Shown: positions 14,489 through 22,314 of the stretch, piece by piece | Layout of the letters: each line of letters opens with the position of its first letter | Position numbering within the stretch: the first letter of the stretch is position 1 | Program-made: the position numbers and the translations under genes | IMG/VR virus record: IMGVR_UViG_3300020392_000088 | Location: 1 to 23,218 of that record | DNA: 23,218 nucleotides | Direction: 5' to 3' (one strand) | Origin: a virus | Notes under the pieces: model-generated | Databases searched by the model: none | What the model saw: only the letters and a program-made list of their open reading frames with translations | What the model was told of the DNA's origin: nothing

Positions 14489-15231
14489 TTAGAAGGGTCA
14501 TAGTTTTTAAACAGCTTCCAGTATGTCAGTAAACTTTTAAACATCTGTAAGTGTTTAGGGTGTGTTTCTTTGTCCCATTTGTATGGAACTATTAACTCTG
14601 GATCTTCTCTGTCAACAAAGATAGAAACTCTTTCAGGGTCATTGAATCCACAGCCATTGGCATAGGCTGACAACTGCATACCATGCTCATCAAACACAAG
14701 CCTGGCTCCTTCTTTACCACTCAAGTTGTCTTTTGTTTTAAAGTCAACAAAGATACCCGACTCAGAATGTAAGTCTATCTTGCCACCATAACCATCTTCA
14801 GCACAGAACGAAGCCTCTGAAGTCCACTTCTCATTGGGAAACTTTTTATCCAAGTACTCTTTTATTTTGATATAGGGTTTTGTTTCTTCTCCACCCTCAA
14901 AGCCTTGCTCTATCATAGCATGGATAATCGTACCCTTTTCTGCTGCTTCTTTACCCACACTTCTTGAGTACTCTTTACATCTGTATAGAAACTGTGTGTC
15001 TGTTTCACCTTTTCTTTTTTCTAATGCAAGTGCAGCATTTATGGCTTGGTTAACTTTCCAATTCTCAAGTGAGGGCTTGGCCGCAACACCAAGGATAGTA
15101 GTAACAGACGGTACATATCCGTGTTTTCTAGCATCCCTTAGATTGGTGCTGCGCTCCTTACCTTTAGAGTCCAGAGTTGTGTATGCAGCTTTACCTGTTT
15201 TGTCATACCAGTGGTTAGACTCTTTGCCCAT
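14485..15231 (-). CDS. RecB/Cas4-like PD-(D/E)XK exonuclease
   Basis: This 248-residue protein has the motifs of the RecB-type nuclease superfamily: H104 in KGTIIHAMIE, D153 in GGKIDLH, D163 and K165 in VDFKTKD, and a QxxxY motif (QLSAY, 186-190). It probably acts as a 5'-3' or double-strand exonuclease in recombination and host DNA breakdown, taking the place of T7 gene 6 exonuclease. It sits between the candidate ssDNA-binding protein and endonuclease I with TAATG and ATGA overlaps, the arrangement expected of a recombination module. The N-terminal 40 residues resemble a small substrate-binding hairpin and are not recognised. Confidence 0.8.
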   Translation of the reverse strand: MGKESNHWYDKTGKAAYTTLDSKGKERSTNLRDARKHGYVPSVTTILGVAAKPSLENWKVNQAINAALALEKRKGETDTQFLYRCKEYSRSVGKEAAEKGTIIHAMIEQGFEGGEETKPYIKIKEYLDKKFPNEKWTSEASFCAEDGYGGKIDLHSESGIFVDFKTKDNLSGKEGARLVFDEHGMQLSAYANGCGFNDPERVSIFVDREDPELIVPYKWDKETHPKHLQMFKSLLTYWKLFKNYDPSK

Positions 15232-16106
15232 TACTCGTCAACCTCAACAAAGTCATTATTGAGAATAGCCTCAACAAGCTCTGTGTCACCATCTGTACCA
15301 ACTTTAGCACGTTCATGGTGTAGGTCAAGAATCCTGCCATTGTTATACTCAATTAGTTCAATAAAGTCTTTGAGTGTGTCATTGTCCGTGCCACTTATCT
15401 CACAAGGCGTACCTAATTTAGCACTTATCTTACCAAACTTAGCACCACTGGCTACCGTACCAGTAATACCTTCAAGTTCTATTGTGGACATAATAGGTAG
15501 TAATTTTTTCTTTTTAAGGTGATTCATCACACCATTAATACTTTTCTTACTATCGTTGTTCTTGATGTCCATAACAAATGGCACGTCTTCTATGTCAGCC
15601 ACAGTTGTACCCTCGTTGTTTATAGGGTTCTTCATTGTAACTGTGCCATATATAACACTAACAAGCTTCACTGAACGTATAAGCTGTTTGGTTTCTTCAG
15701 GTAAAGACTCAAAGTCTTGGATGTAACCTGCTGGTCTGCCTAAGTTGAAACCACCAATGCTATCTTTCAAGTCGCCATTGGTGTCGTTAGCCATCACAGA
15801 CTTTTCCATCTCTTCTGTCTCACTATTCCAGCGTTGTAGTTGTTTGCGCTGGGCAAAGACACGTACCGTGGCAGTCTCACTGTATACTGTTTTATCTCCA
15901 GTATCCAGCTTGAACGAGCCAATAGGTACTACCTCGGTCTTTATCTTCTTACCATTGAGTTCTACTTCACCCATAATAGGCTGCATTTGCTGTAGTGATA
16001 AACGTGCTATCGTTGGCATGAGATCCTGTGAGGGTGCAGACGACACTCCCATTAGTTCTGCCATTGATTTACCACGCTCTGTTGCTATTGCTAGTTCATT
16101 ACTCAT
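15231..16106 (-). CDS. Candidate ssDNA-binding protein
   Basis: This 291-residue protein is beta-rich and ends with an acidic tail with a terminal hydrophobic group (ELVEAILNNDFVEVDE), as seen in many phage ssDNA-binding proteins. Its location between polymerase and exonuclease is where T7-like phages keep gene 2.5. I cannot point to an OB-fold motif, so the call is from position and the acidic tail. The interior contains many short strands, a KKKK run and several Gly turns. The start is preceded by AAAGGATATAGA. The 41 bases upstream of it are the second-largest gap in the window and might hold a promoter, but no convincing one is seen. Confidence 0.5.
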   Translation of the reverse strand: MSNELAIATERGKSMAELMGVSSAPSQDLMPTIARLSLQQMQPIMGEVELNGKKIKTEVVPIGSFKLDTGDKTVYSETATVRVFAQRKQLQRWNSETEEMEKSVMANDTNGDLKDSIGGFNLGRPAGYIQDFESLPEETKQLIRSVKLVSVIYGTVTMKNPINNEGTTVADIEDVPFVMDIKNNDSKKSINGVMNHLKKKKLLPIMSTIELEGITGTVASGAKFGKISAKLGTPCEISGTDNDTLKDFIELIEYNNGRILDLHHERAKVGTDGDTELVEAILNNDFVEVDE

Positions 16107-16147
16107 TCTATATCCTTTTCATAGAGTTAAAGAGCTTTAGTTATACA

Positions 16148-18199
16148 CTATATATCAACTGTGTCAAGCCAGTTTTTTCCTATTTTTGCTTCTAAAAGCA
16201 TAGGCACGTTCATTTCAATTCCGTATGTCTCCTCTATAATTTTGTTTAAGTCTTGGTTAAGTGTCCACACCAGTGATAGCACTAGGTCTTTCTCATCGGG
16301 ATGCACATCAACCACCATAGAATCGTGTACAGTATTAACCAAACACGACTGCATATGCCGCAAGCGTTCATGCATTTCATTAAGTATCACTGGTACTACA
16401 TCACCTGTAGCAAAGCCCTGCACTGGGTAATTCTTTATCATAGTAAAGTGCGTTGGTGTGCCACTGCTACGTCTTGTCACATCAGGAAAGGCGTACTGTC
16501 TGCCTGATACGTTTGTTATCTTTAGGAATTGTAGTGCCTCTTCAGCTAACTTCTTGTGCCACCTGGCTATGCCTTTGTACTTATTGTTGAAGTGTTCGTA
16601 GTAGGTTGCTTCTGCTTTTGATCTTCCGTAACCTGTTGCTCCAAAAAGCGGAGCGAACGTGTGTTCTTTAGCTGCTTGACGTGACGTTGGTTGTCCTGCA
16701 TCAGTAATAACTTTTGCTGTGTAAGCATGTACATCGAAACCAGTTGAGATTTCTCCCATCGCTGTTTCATCCTGTGCCAAGAACGCTGCTGTCCTAAATT
16801 CGAGTTGTGCAAAGTCGGCCTCCATAATTAATCCGTTGTCAAATCTTGATATAAATACTTTCTTTACAGGGAATGTACCTCCACGAGGCATGTTCTGCAT
16901 GTTGGGGTTGCGTCCACTGAAACGTCCAGTAGCTGTAATATGTTGGGTGAGTCCAACGTGCAGGAATCCATTGGGTTTTGTATAGGCACGTATTCCGTTG
17001 ACAAAAGAAGATAGGTAAGAGCTAACAGCATTATGGCGTTTAAGATCAGAAATGAAACTAAGAGCCTCGTCCATTCTATTGTTCTTAGCAGTTGCAGATA
17101 GTACATCTAGTTCATCCTTTCCTGTGTTAAATCCATTGGCACTGACCCACTTCTTACTGGGTGCAGTAAAGCGTAGCCCTGCTACTTGCTTGCCCTCTTT
17201 TAGTTTGTATCCTTTCGCATTACAATCTTTGCATTTATTAGGTCTAGCAAACTTTGTTCCATCTTTTTTAAGTCGGTATACTTTACCCTGCCCCTCGCAA
17301 GTAGGACAGGTGTATGCCGTAGTCCTGTAGATCGGTGACGAGTTTGCTTTAACGGCATCCTTAAACTCTTCTTGTGTCGATGTGAACTCGAAGAGATCAG
17401 ACCATTCTTTTTTGTCATGTACCCTTCTGCTGAAGAGGACTTGCGACTTCTGTTCAGGTGAGCGTAGGTTGATCGGAGTGTCGCCCATAAGTTCCCTGAC
17501 TTTCTTTTGCAGCCTTGTTTCAATCTCCGCTTTCTCATTCTCAAACTCCTTTGCTACTCGCCCCAACTCTTGAAGATCGACTTTGAATCCTGTCCTATAA
17601 ATTTCGGTGAGGGTCTTACAGGTATTAAAGGTAACTCTCTTGATTGTACTAAGGGAAGATGCTTCGGGAAGTGAAAAGTCTCTCTCTTGGGCATGGAACA
17701 ACTCGCAAGTAGTAAACAAGTCATGCTTGAGATAATGACAAAGTTCCTGCAAGGGTATTTCATTTGTGTTCTTACCTTCCTTAAAATATTTCTTGAGTGT
17801 GTCATCCTTCTGTACCCCTAGTTGTCTACGTTCTGCACAAGCCTCTAAGCTTAGCCCATTTCTCTGTCCACGATCTAGTATATACTCAGCGAGCATGGTG
17901 TCATAGATGTCACCGTCATACTTGTAGCCACACTCCCACAGCCACATCAAGTCATGCTGTGCGTTGTGCATAATGAGTAGCTTGGTATTGTCCAGCGTCC
18001 ACTGTATGTCAAGTGACTGAAAGCCTGTGAAGTCTGTGAGTTCGTTGTGATCTAGTGTCTTAATAGTGAAGGTAGCTTTAGGGTCATCGGCATCCAGCAT
18101 ACCTACCTGCACCAAGTGATTACTAGGCTCGAAAGGATCTAGGTGAACCTTATCGTCACGCTTGGTGACGGTGTTCTCTACATCTAATACTAATCTCAT
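16148..18199 (-). CDS. polA: Family A DNA polymerase with 3'-5' exonuclease and a Cys4 insertion
   Basis: This 683-residue replicative polymerase has the proofreading domain at the N-terminus: D6/E8 (LVLDVEN), N79-D83 (NAQHD) and Y156/D160 (YLKHD). The polymerase domain has motif A with D462 (EADFAQLEFR), motif B R507-x3-K511-x3-F515 (RQAAKEHTFAPLFG) and motif C H625-D626-S (VHDSM). The residue equivalent to Phe762 of E. coli Pol I is Phe (F515). An insertion at residues 298-326, in the thumb-side linker, contains CPTCEGQG and CKDCNAKG, a DnaJ-like zinc-binding pattern. The gene overlaps the helicase stop by ATGA. It copies the phage genome with the adjacent helicase and primase. Confidence 0.95.
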   Translation of the reverse strand: MRLVLDVENTVTKRDDKVHLDPFEPSNHLVQVGMLDADDPKATFTIKTLDHNELTDFTGFQSLDIQWTLDNTKLLIMHNAQHDLMWLWECGYKYDGDIYDTMLAEYILDRGQRNGLSLEACAERRQLGVQKDDTLKKYFKEGKNTNEIPLQELCHYLKHDLFTTCELFHAQERDFSLPEASSLSTIKRVTFNTCKTLTEIYRTGFKVDLQELGRVAKEFENEKAEIETRLQKKVRELMGDTPINLRSPEQKSQVLFSRRVHDKKEWSDLFEFTSTQEEFKDAVKANSSPIYRTTAYTCPTCEGQGKVYRLKKDGTKFARPNKCKDCNAKGYKLKEGKQVAGLRFTAPSKKWVSANGFNTGKDELDVLSATAKNNRMDEALSFISDLKRHNAVSSYLSSFVNGIRAYTKPNGFLHVGLTQHITATGRFSGRNPNMQNMPRGGTFPVKKVFISRFDNGLIMEADFAQLEFRTAAFLAQDETAMGEISTGFDVHAYTAKVITDAGQPTSRQAAKEHTFAPLFGATGYGRSKAEATYYEHFNNKYKGIARWHKKLAEEALQFLKITNVSGRQYAFPDVTRRSSGTPTHFTMIKNYPVQGFATGDVVPVILNEMHERLRHMQSCLVNTVHDSMVVDVHPDEKDLVLSLVWTLNQDLNKIIEETYGIEMNVPMLLEAKIGKNWLDTVDI

Positions 18200-19419
18200 C
18201 TTTTATATATACCACGCTTCACATCAAGCATAGCTGGTATTTTACCATGCCATCCAGTAAGTTTATTTTTTGCTACGTTAATATACCGCATACTATTTTG
18301 CTCTTCACCCTCTGTTTCAGCAGCCATACCAATTAGTATCATTAGGTCAGCTTCAGCAGCTTTACCTGTTTTACTACCCTCTAGCATTGACATGTTAGGG
18401 GCAACCCTGTCTTGTGCTTCAGCAGATAATTGTGACATCCAAAACACAGCACAGTTATATTCTTTTGCTATGTTACGTGCGTGTATCGCAGCAATTCTAA
18501 GAGTTATATCTGGGCGATCAGTGGTCGGTGTAGCAAACTTATCTCCCATGTCCAGTATAACAATGTCAGGTCTTTCTTGCTTTACTACAGACTCAACCCA
18601 GTCCATGTTTTTGCCAGTTGAATCTTTAATCTTTATTTTATCAGCCACAGGTTTATATCTAGCTTGAGCCAGTGGTATATTTCTTGGTAGCTCTTCTTTG
18701 ATACACATCTTTGATGATGCACCTATATAACGTAACACTACACGATTATATGCTTCTTCGTTTGTAAGCAATATACATTTAGCACCCTGATGTGCGAAGC
18801 CACCCTCTGCTGCTACAAGTGAGGAATGAAAAGAAGTCTTACCAGAATTAGGTCTAGCACCAACCACAACGAAATGACCGCCACTGATTCCTTCCACCCT
18901 ATCAGCCAGGGGAGGGATGTTAATTTTCCATCTGGCTTCTTGCTGAGATAAAGCAAGCACAGTATCAAAACTGTGATCATCCCACTCGATACGTGTATTT
19001 GGAGTAAAGTCATCTTTATATTCCTCTAATATTTTACGCAATGGTTCAAGGGTATTTTCTGTACCGTTCACAAAATTAAAACCAAGGTTAGCTACAAGGT
19101 CACCTACGTGTTGCTGAAACAACTGAGACAATGTATCCTTTGCTATCTCACTTTTGATAGGTTCAGCTATGTTGATACGCTTAAACAAATCTTCATATGC
19201 TGTCTTTGTGGATGTAGTCATACTTGCATTCATGCGATTGAACACAGCCTGTAAGTCAGACACAGACAGGTCACCATCGTATGTCTCCATAGCCGTATCC
19301 AACGCTTGCTTTATCTTACGCACATCCTTACTGAATATACGTTCAGGGCAATGCACACCCTTGTGTTTGTCATAAAACTCTCTATTGAGTAGAGTTTTGA
19401 CCAGTGCTAGTTCCATCAT
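18196..19419 (-). CDS. DnaB-type replicative helicase
   Basis: This 407-residue RecA-fold ATPase has a Walker A motif at 187-196 (GARPNSGKTS), a Walker B at about 286-291 (IVILDMGD) and the MSQLSAEAQ motif near 328-335. The first 170 residues are helical and lack a zinc finger, so priming is done by the separate protein encoded upstream, unlike the fused T7 gp4. It unwinds DNA ahead of the polymerase as a hexamer. The gene begins inside the end of the 93-residue gene (38-base overlap), with GAGGAGA upstream of two consecutive ATG codons; either could be used. Its TGA overlaps the polymerase ATG. Confidence 0.9.
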   Translation of the reverse strand: MMELALVKTLLNREFYDKHKGVHCPERIFSKDVRKIKQALDTAMETYDGDLSVSDLQAVFNRMNASMTTSTKTAYEDLFKRINIAEPIKSEIAKDTLSQLFQQHVGDLVANLGFNFVNGTENTLEPLRKILEEYKDDFTPNTRIEWDDHSFDTVLALSQQEARWKINIPPLADRVEGISGGHFVVVGARPNSGKTSFHSSLVAAEGGFAHQGAKCILLTNEEAYNRVVLRYIGASSKMCIKEELPRNIPLAQARYKPVADKIKIKDSTGKNMDWVESVVKQERPDIVILDMGDKFATPTTDRPDITLRIAAIHARNIAKEYNCAVFWMSQLSAEAQDRVAPNMSMLEGSKTGKAAEADLMILIGMAAETEGEEQNSMRYINVAKNKLTGWHGKIPAMLDVKRGIYKR

Positions 19420-19663
19420 CTCTGTTCATCTCCTCTCGCTCTTTCGCTCTCTGTCTTTCCTCATCATTGAACGGTCTAATTGTAGGCACAGTCTTGTTGT
19501 TATTGTCAAGGTCAACAATTATACCAGTGTTCCACTTGTCACGTTCCTCTTCTGCGTCTGCAATATTGTCAAATACCTTTGGTGCTGGAAAGTTTGGAAA
19601 CACTTTACCCTCTGGTACATACATGATGTCACCGTCCACGTCAATCACTACTGCTAATTTCAT
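19382..19663 (-). CDS. Hypothetical protein between primase and helicase
   Basis: This 93-residue acidic protein starts MKLAVVIDVDGDIMYVPEGK, a beta-rich part, followed by a helix-forming segment (ADAEEERDKW) and a strongly charged, polar C-terminus (EERQRAKEREEMNRDD). It overlaps the primase end by 23 bases and the helicase start by 38 bases. No family is recognised. Its place between primase and helicase suggests an accessory protein, perhaps linking the two or loading the helicase; that is only inference from context. Confidence 0.65.
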   Translation of the reverse strand: MKLAVVIDVDGDIMYVPEGKVFPNFPAPKVFDNIADAEEERDKWNTGIIVDLDNNNKTVPTIRPFNDEERQRAKEREEMNRDDGTSTGQNSTQ

Positions 19664-20456
19664 TTACCAACTCCTTTAGTTTTTCCATATCTTCAAACTC
19701 ACGATACTTTATGTCGTCTATAAGATTCATTGCTGTTGTCTTGCGTCCTGTCCACAGTTCTATCTCTCTGCGATACTCAACTGTCTTGCCTACAGCGTCA
19801 GGGTCAAGAGCTATGATAGTCTTGTCATACTCTCCTATCTTCTCAAAGTGTTTAGGGTTCATGCTAGTACCCAGGATAGCCATAGCTGTGATGTATGGTA
19901 TCTCTTGTGCCGCAACTATAGCAGACACTACATCCTCTACTATCACCAGTGTCTTGCCAATACCTATGGTGTAGTAATCGGCCTCGCCTGTGTAGCGATA
20001 CCACTTGGGGTGTTGCTTCTTACCAACTGCTCTACCCACTGCATCAATTATCCTACCATCATACTTGATAGGAAAGACAACACGTTCATCTTTTACGTCA
20101 TACATGGTGTCGCCTATTGCTATGCCCCATCGCCTTACATAGCGTTGGTACTTGGTGTGTGATGCTTTTGGTGTCACCACGTATTCAGGTATCTCCATAC
20201 TCTCCTTCGCTTTCGTTATGTTTGTATACGCACGTTGAAACTGTTGCTCACTCATGCGTAGGAATATCTCTGCTGCTGTCATGCCAGTGTCGTAGATGCC
20301 ACCAACTCTACAACCCAACTTAAAACAGTTGTACTTTATCTCACCAAATATATTGGCAACGGTGAATGTATTTCTACCTCGGCACTCAGGGCAGTCACCT
20401 CTGTGTCTCTCGCCATCCTTGAGATTAAGATTGTCAATCAACTCACGCATCTTCAT
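19641..20456 (-). CDS. Stand-alone primase (zinc ribbon and Toprim)
   Basis: This 271-residue protein has an N-terminal zinc ribbon (C22, C25 in CPECRGR; C43, C48 in NCFKLGC) and a Toprim domain with VIVEDVVSA (Glu near 171) and ALDPDAVGK (the DxD pair near 217-219). It corresponds to the primase half of T7 gp4, here separate from the helicase. It makes short RNA primers for lagging-strand synthesis. GAGG lies a suitable distance upstream of the ATG at 20456, which overlaps the recombinase by 14 bases, so integrase and primase are translated from the same message. Confidence 0.88.
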   Translation of the reverse strand: MKMRELIDNLNLKDGERHRGDCPECRGRNTFTVANIFGEIKYNCFKLGCRVGGIYDTGMTAAEIFLRMSEQQFQRAYTNITKAKESMEIPEYVVTPKASHTKYQRYVRRWGIAIGDTMYDVKDERVVFPIKYDGRIIDAVGRAVGKKQHPKWYRYTGEADYYTIGIGKTLVIVEDVVSAIVAAQEIPYITAMAILGTSMNPKHFEKIGEYDKTIIALDPDAVGKTVEYRREIELWTGRKTTAMNLIDDIKYREFEDMEKLKELVNEISSSD

Positions 20457-21357
20457 CTTGCTTACCTCTTGCCGCTAGTGCCTTGCTTGCACCACTAAAT
20501 GTGTTGACCATGTAAGGCTTGACTGATGCGGCATTCTGGTGTCCTGTCACTTGCATAATACCTGCCAAGTCAACACCACCTTCCATCATTTCTGTGACCG
20601 CTGTCCTACGTAAATCCATAGCCGTAAGCTCTTTAGGTAGATTAGCTTCTTCCAGGATCTTATTGATATGTAACGAGATTTCTTCTTTGTCATAGGGTGT
20701 ATATGCTCCTGCTCTAGGCTTCACTCTTGGTACTACGTACTCTTGAAAGCCAAACTCCTCCTTCTGCTGACGTAGCATGGTACACAAACCCTGCGATATA
20801 GGGAGATGTATTTCTGCATTACGTTTGCTTTGTGTCATATCTATTCTGCATTCGTTTAAGTCTAAACTATTCCATGTAAGAAGTCGAACATCTCCTACAC
20901 GTTGACCCCAGTCGTATGCCATATGCACAATCAAGCCAATGCTACGCCAGCGAAAGTCGCTGTAAGCTGTGTCAAGAAAGATTGACACTTGTTCACGTGT
21001 CCAGTGTACTCTCCTTGGTTTCTCAGTGACGGTCTGCACCAAAGAGATTGGATTGTGAATGAACACATCATGTCGCATGGCATGTTTCCACGCAGCAGAA
21101 AGGACACTGCGTCTGTAGTTGGCAGTACGTGTACCAACTGTCAGCCATTGCTCGTATGCTTGTGTTATGTGTCGAACCTTCAGGTTCTTACAGCGATATG
21201 CCCGAAGCATCTTGCCCTCTACCTCAGTAGTGAGTGTAGCTGACAAGTGATTATCGTAGTCTTTTTGTGAGGAGGAGGACAACCTACGATAAACATCTGA
21301 GTTACGATAGAAGTCTATCACCTCTTCCAACGTACAGTTATGCTTCGGGATATTCAT
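20443..21357 (-). CDS. int: Tyrosine recombinase / integrase
   Basis: This 304-residue protein has an N-terminal SAM-like DNA-binding region and a C-terminal catalytic domain. Visible catalytic residues are R153 (GQRVGD), a candidate K178 (QSKRN), R250 (MDLRRTAVTEM), H273 (TGHQ) and Y282 (KPYMV). The first position of the H-x-x-R box is Met, not the usual His or Lys. The start is the ATG at 21357, since AGGAGG lies eight bases before it; an in-frame ATG at 21390 would place the site inside the coding region. Most such proteins insert phage DNA into a chromosomal site, often a tRNA gene. No repressor or excisionase is seen in the window, so lysogeny is possible but unproven; dimer resolution is an alternative. 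Confidence 0.9.
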   Translation of the reverse strand: MNIPKHNCTLEEVIDFYRNSDVYRRLSSSSQKDYDNHLSATLTTEVEGKMLRAYRCKNLKVRHITQAYEQWLTVGTRTANYRRSVLSAAWKHAMRHDVFIHNPISLVQTVTEKPRRVHWTREQVSIFLDTAYSDFRWRSIGLIVHMAYDWGQRVGDVRLLTWNSLDLNECRIDMTQSKRNAEIHLPISQGLCTMLRQQKEEFGFQEYVVPRVKPRAGAYTPYDKEEISLHINKILEEANLPKELTAMDLRRTAVTEMMEGGVDLAGIMQVTGHQNAASVKPYMVNTFSGASKALAARGKQDEDA

Positions 21358-21441
21358 TACCATTTCCTCCTTACCTTCCAGTATGCCCATGATCTACTGC
21401 AATGACCATCGCCTAGCAATGTGTCCAATAGTCGCACTAGA
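21358..21441 (-). promoter_or_regulatory. Intergenic gap upstream of the recombinase, with strong RBS
   Basis: This is the largest gene-free stretch in the window (84 bases). It holds the AGGAGG site at 21366-21371 that fixes the recombinase start at 21357. A possible phage attachment site or recombinase-binding sites may lie here or near the gene. I see no convincing -35/-10 promoter and no obvious inverted repeats. Confidence 0.4.
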
Positions 21442-21630
21442 TTATTTCTTCCGTTTCGTTTCCATTCCCAGTTTCTTGCGGAGAATGTTTGATTGAGTCT
21501 GCCACCAAGAATAACGTTTAAGAGTACGCTTAGTACTATCATTATTCTTGTCAGGTAGGTTACCCACCCAATGTGTGACATCATCAAAAGGCGCATTCTT
21601 ATCTTGTGCATTGTCACTTTCCTCTTGCAT
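21442..21630 (-). CDS. Small basic hypothetical protein
   Basis: The 62-residue product has an acidic N-terminus (MQEESDNAQDKNAPFDDV), a central THWVGNLPDKNN and a basic helix with a very basic end (KRTLKRYSWWQTQSN, ending METKRKK). I take the ATG at 21630 as the start, with GGA six bases upstream; the frame is open further upstream to a TTG at 21651. No known family. Placement in the early region suggests a host-takeover or DNA-binding role, but that is a guess. Confidence 0.55.
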   Translation of the reverse strand: MQEESDNAQDKNAPFDDVTHWVGNLPDKNNDSTKRTLKRYSWWQTQSNILRKKLGMETKRKK

Positions 21631-21715
21631 GTGCAATCCATAACAGGACAAAACCTATTGTCCAGCCCACTGATATTATAATTGGAAACGCTGCCGCTAA
21701 AAGTTCGGAACCCAA
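21614..21715 (-). CDS. 33-residue membrane microprotein, TTG start
   Basis: A GGAGGG site (21722-21727) lies six bases before a TTG at 21715. The frame runs 33 residues: GSELLAAAFPIIISVGWTIG, then FVLLWIAHARGK. It is one hydrophobic helix with a basic C-terminus, so a membrane peptide with the C-terminus inside. It overlaps the upstream gene by 19 bases and the downstream one by 17 bases. The strong ribosome-binding site with perfect spacing is the reason to accept a TTG start. Function unknown. Confidence 0.45.
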   Translation of the reverse strand: MGSELLAAAFPIIISVGWTIGFVLLWIAHARGK

Positions 21716-21885
21716 AGTACACCCTCCTCTTTATCCTTCTCGTATAGCTTCTGTTCTTGCTCGTGTAGTTTGGCCTCTTCATCGTTACCATCCCACCAAG
21801 CATCGTCTGCTCTGCGCCTACAGTCGTTGATCACCCTGTCTATGGGTGTGACTTTGTATCGCCATCCATCGGGACTAACTCGCAT
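21697..21885 (-). CDS. Small charged hypothetical protein
   Basis: The 62-residue product begins MRVSPDGWRYKVTPIDRVIN and continues with a highly charged helix (DEEAKLHEQEQKLYEKDKEE). The start at 21885 is decided by GGAGGAGAG at 21889-21897; the in-frame ATG at 21906 would lie upstream of that site. It overlaps the preceding 50-residue gene by 11 bases. The charged helix could be a coiled coil. No family is recognised. Confidence 0.65.
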   Translation of the reverse strand: MRVSPDGWRYKVTPIDRVINDCRRRADDAWWDGNDEEAKLHEQEQKLYEKDKEEGVLWVPNF

Positions 21886-22027
21886 GTTCTCTCCTCCGTA
21901 TCTCAACAGTTAATTTAGGAAACATTTTAAGATACCGTAGCTCGTAGCGTACAGCATCCATGCGGTGTTTGAATGAGTGGTAACCAAACCAGTTACCGTC
22001 TTGTCCAAACCATACTTCATATGACAT
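21875..22027 (-). CDS. 50-residue hypothetical protein
   Basis: ATG at 22027 overlaps the TGA of the upstream gene (TGATG). The product starts MSYEVWFGQDGNWFGYHSFK, a WF-rich strand pair, then has a helix (MDAVRYELRYLKMFP) and a basic end (EIRRREHAS). It is predicted to be a small alpha-beta protein. The tight junctions at both ends and balanced composition support it. No family is recognised. Confidence 0.6.
   Translation of the reverse strand: MSYEVWFGQDGNWFGYHSFKHRMDAVRYELRYLKMFPKLTVEIRRREHAS
21889..21897 (-). promoter_or_regulatory. Strong ribosome-binding site
   Basis: The site reads GGAGGAGAG on the minus strand, three bases before ATG at 21885. It lies inside the end of the 50-residue gene and is the reason for choosing the shorter start of the 62-residue gene. 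Confidence 0.7.
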
Positions 22028-22314
22028 CAGCACTTACTCCTCTTCTGTTTGTCACTTCCTATGTAATAAGTTTTATCAGATCCCCAGCAAACGTCAAGAG
22101 GTTTTATCTTTCCGTTAGGCAATGCCATGCCTGGGTACTTGTAGTGTGGGTTCTCTTTCAAGAACTGTCGTAGTCTCTCTACCTCTAGCTTGCGCTGGGC
22201 ATGTCGTAGCTCTTGTACACATGCGGCTCTGCCTGTCCAGTGATCATGCTTGGACATACAATACTTGTGTATCTGGTTGGGTTCCTCAATGACTGAGAGT
22301 AATAGCTCTATCAT
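22027..22314 (-). CDS. Small cysteine-containing early protein
   Basis: This 95-residue product begins MIELLLSVIEEPNQIHKYC and has cysteines at about 19, 32, 76 and 95. A His-rich part (SKHDHWTGRAACVQELRH) is followed by a charged helix (RKLEVERLRQFLKENP) and a C-terminal part that could form beta strands (GKIKPLDVCWGSDKTYYI). A metal site is possible but not clear. It overlaps the upstream gene by 29 bases and the downstream gene by one. Function unknown; early-region accessory gene. Confidence 0.65.
   Translation of the reverse strand: MIELLLSVIEEPNQIHKYCMSKHDHWTGRAACVQELRHAQRKLEVERLRQFLKENPHYKYPGMALPNGKIKPLDVCWGSDKTYYIGSDKQKRSKC

Noticed and set aside
16107-16147. Possible promoter in the gap between polymerase and the SSB candidate
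   Set aside because: The stretch is AT-rich with a TTGATA-like element on the minus strand, but no well-spaced -10 partner was seen.
21371-21409. A 12-residue frame (MVIAVDHGHTGR) before the recombinase
   Set aside because: It has only a poorly spaced AGG upstream and no other support; a leader peptide is possible but cannot be argued.
21357-21803. A 148-residue minus-strand frame
   Set aside because: It covers three better-supported genes in other frames that have ribosome-binding sites and coupled junctions; its Arg-rich composition is typical of a shadow frame.
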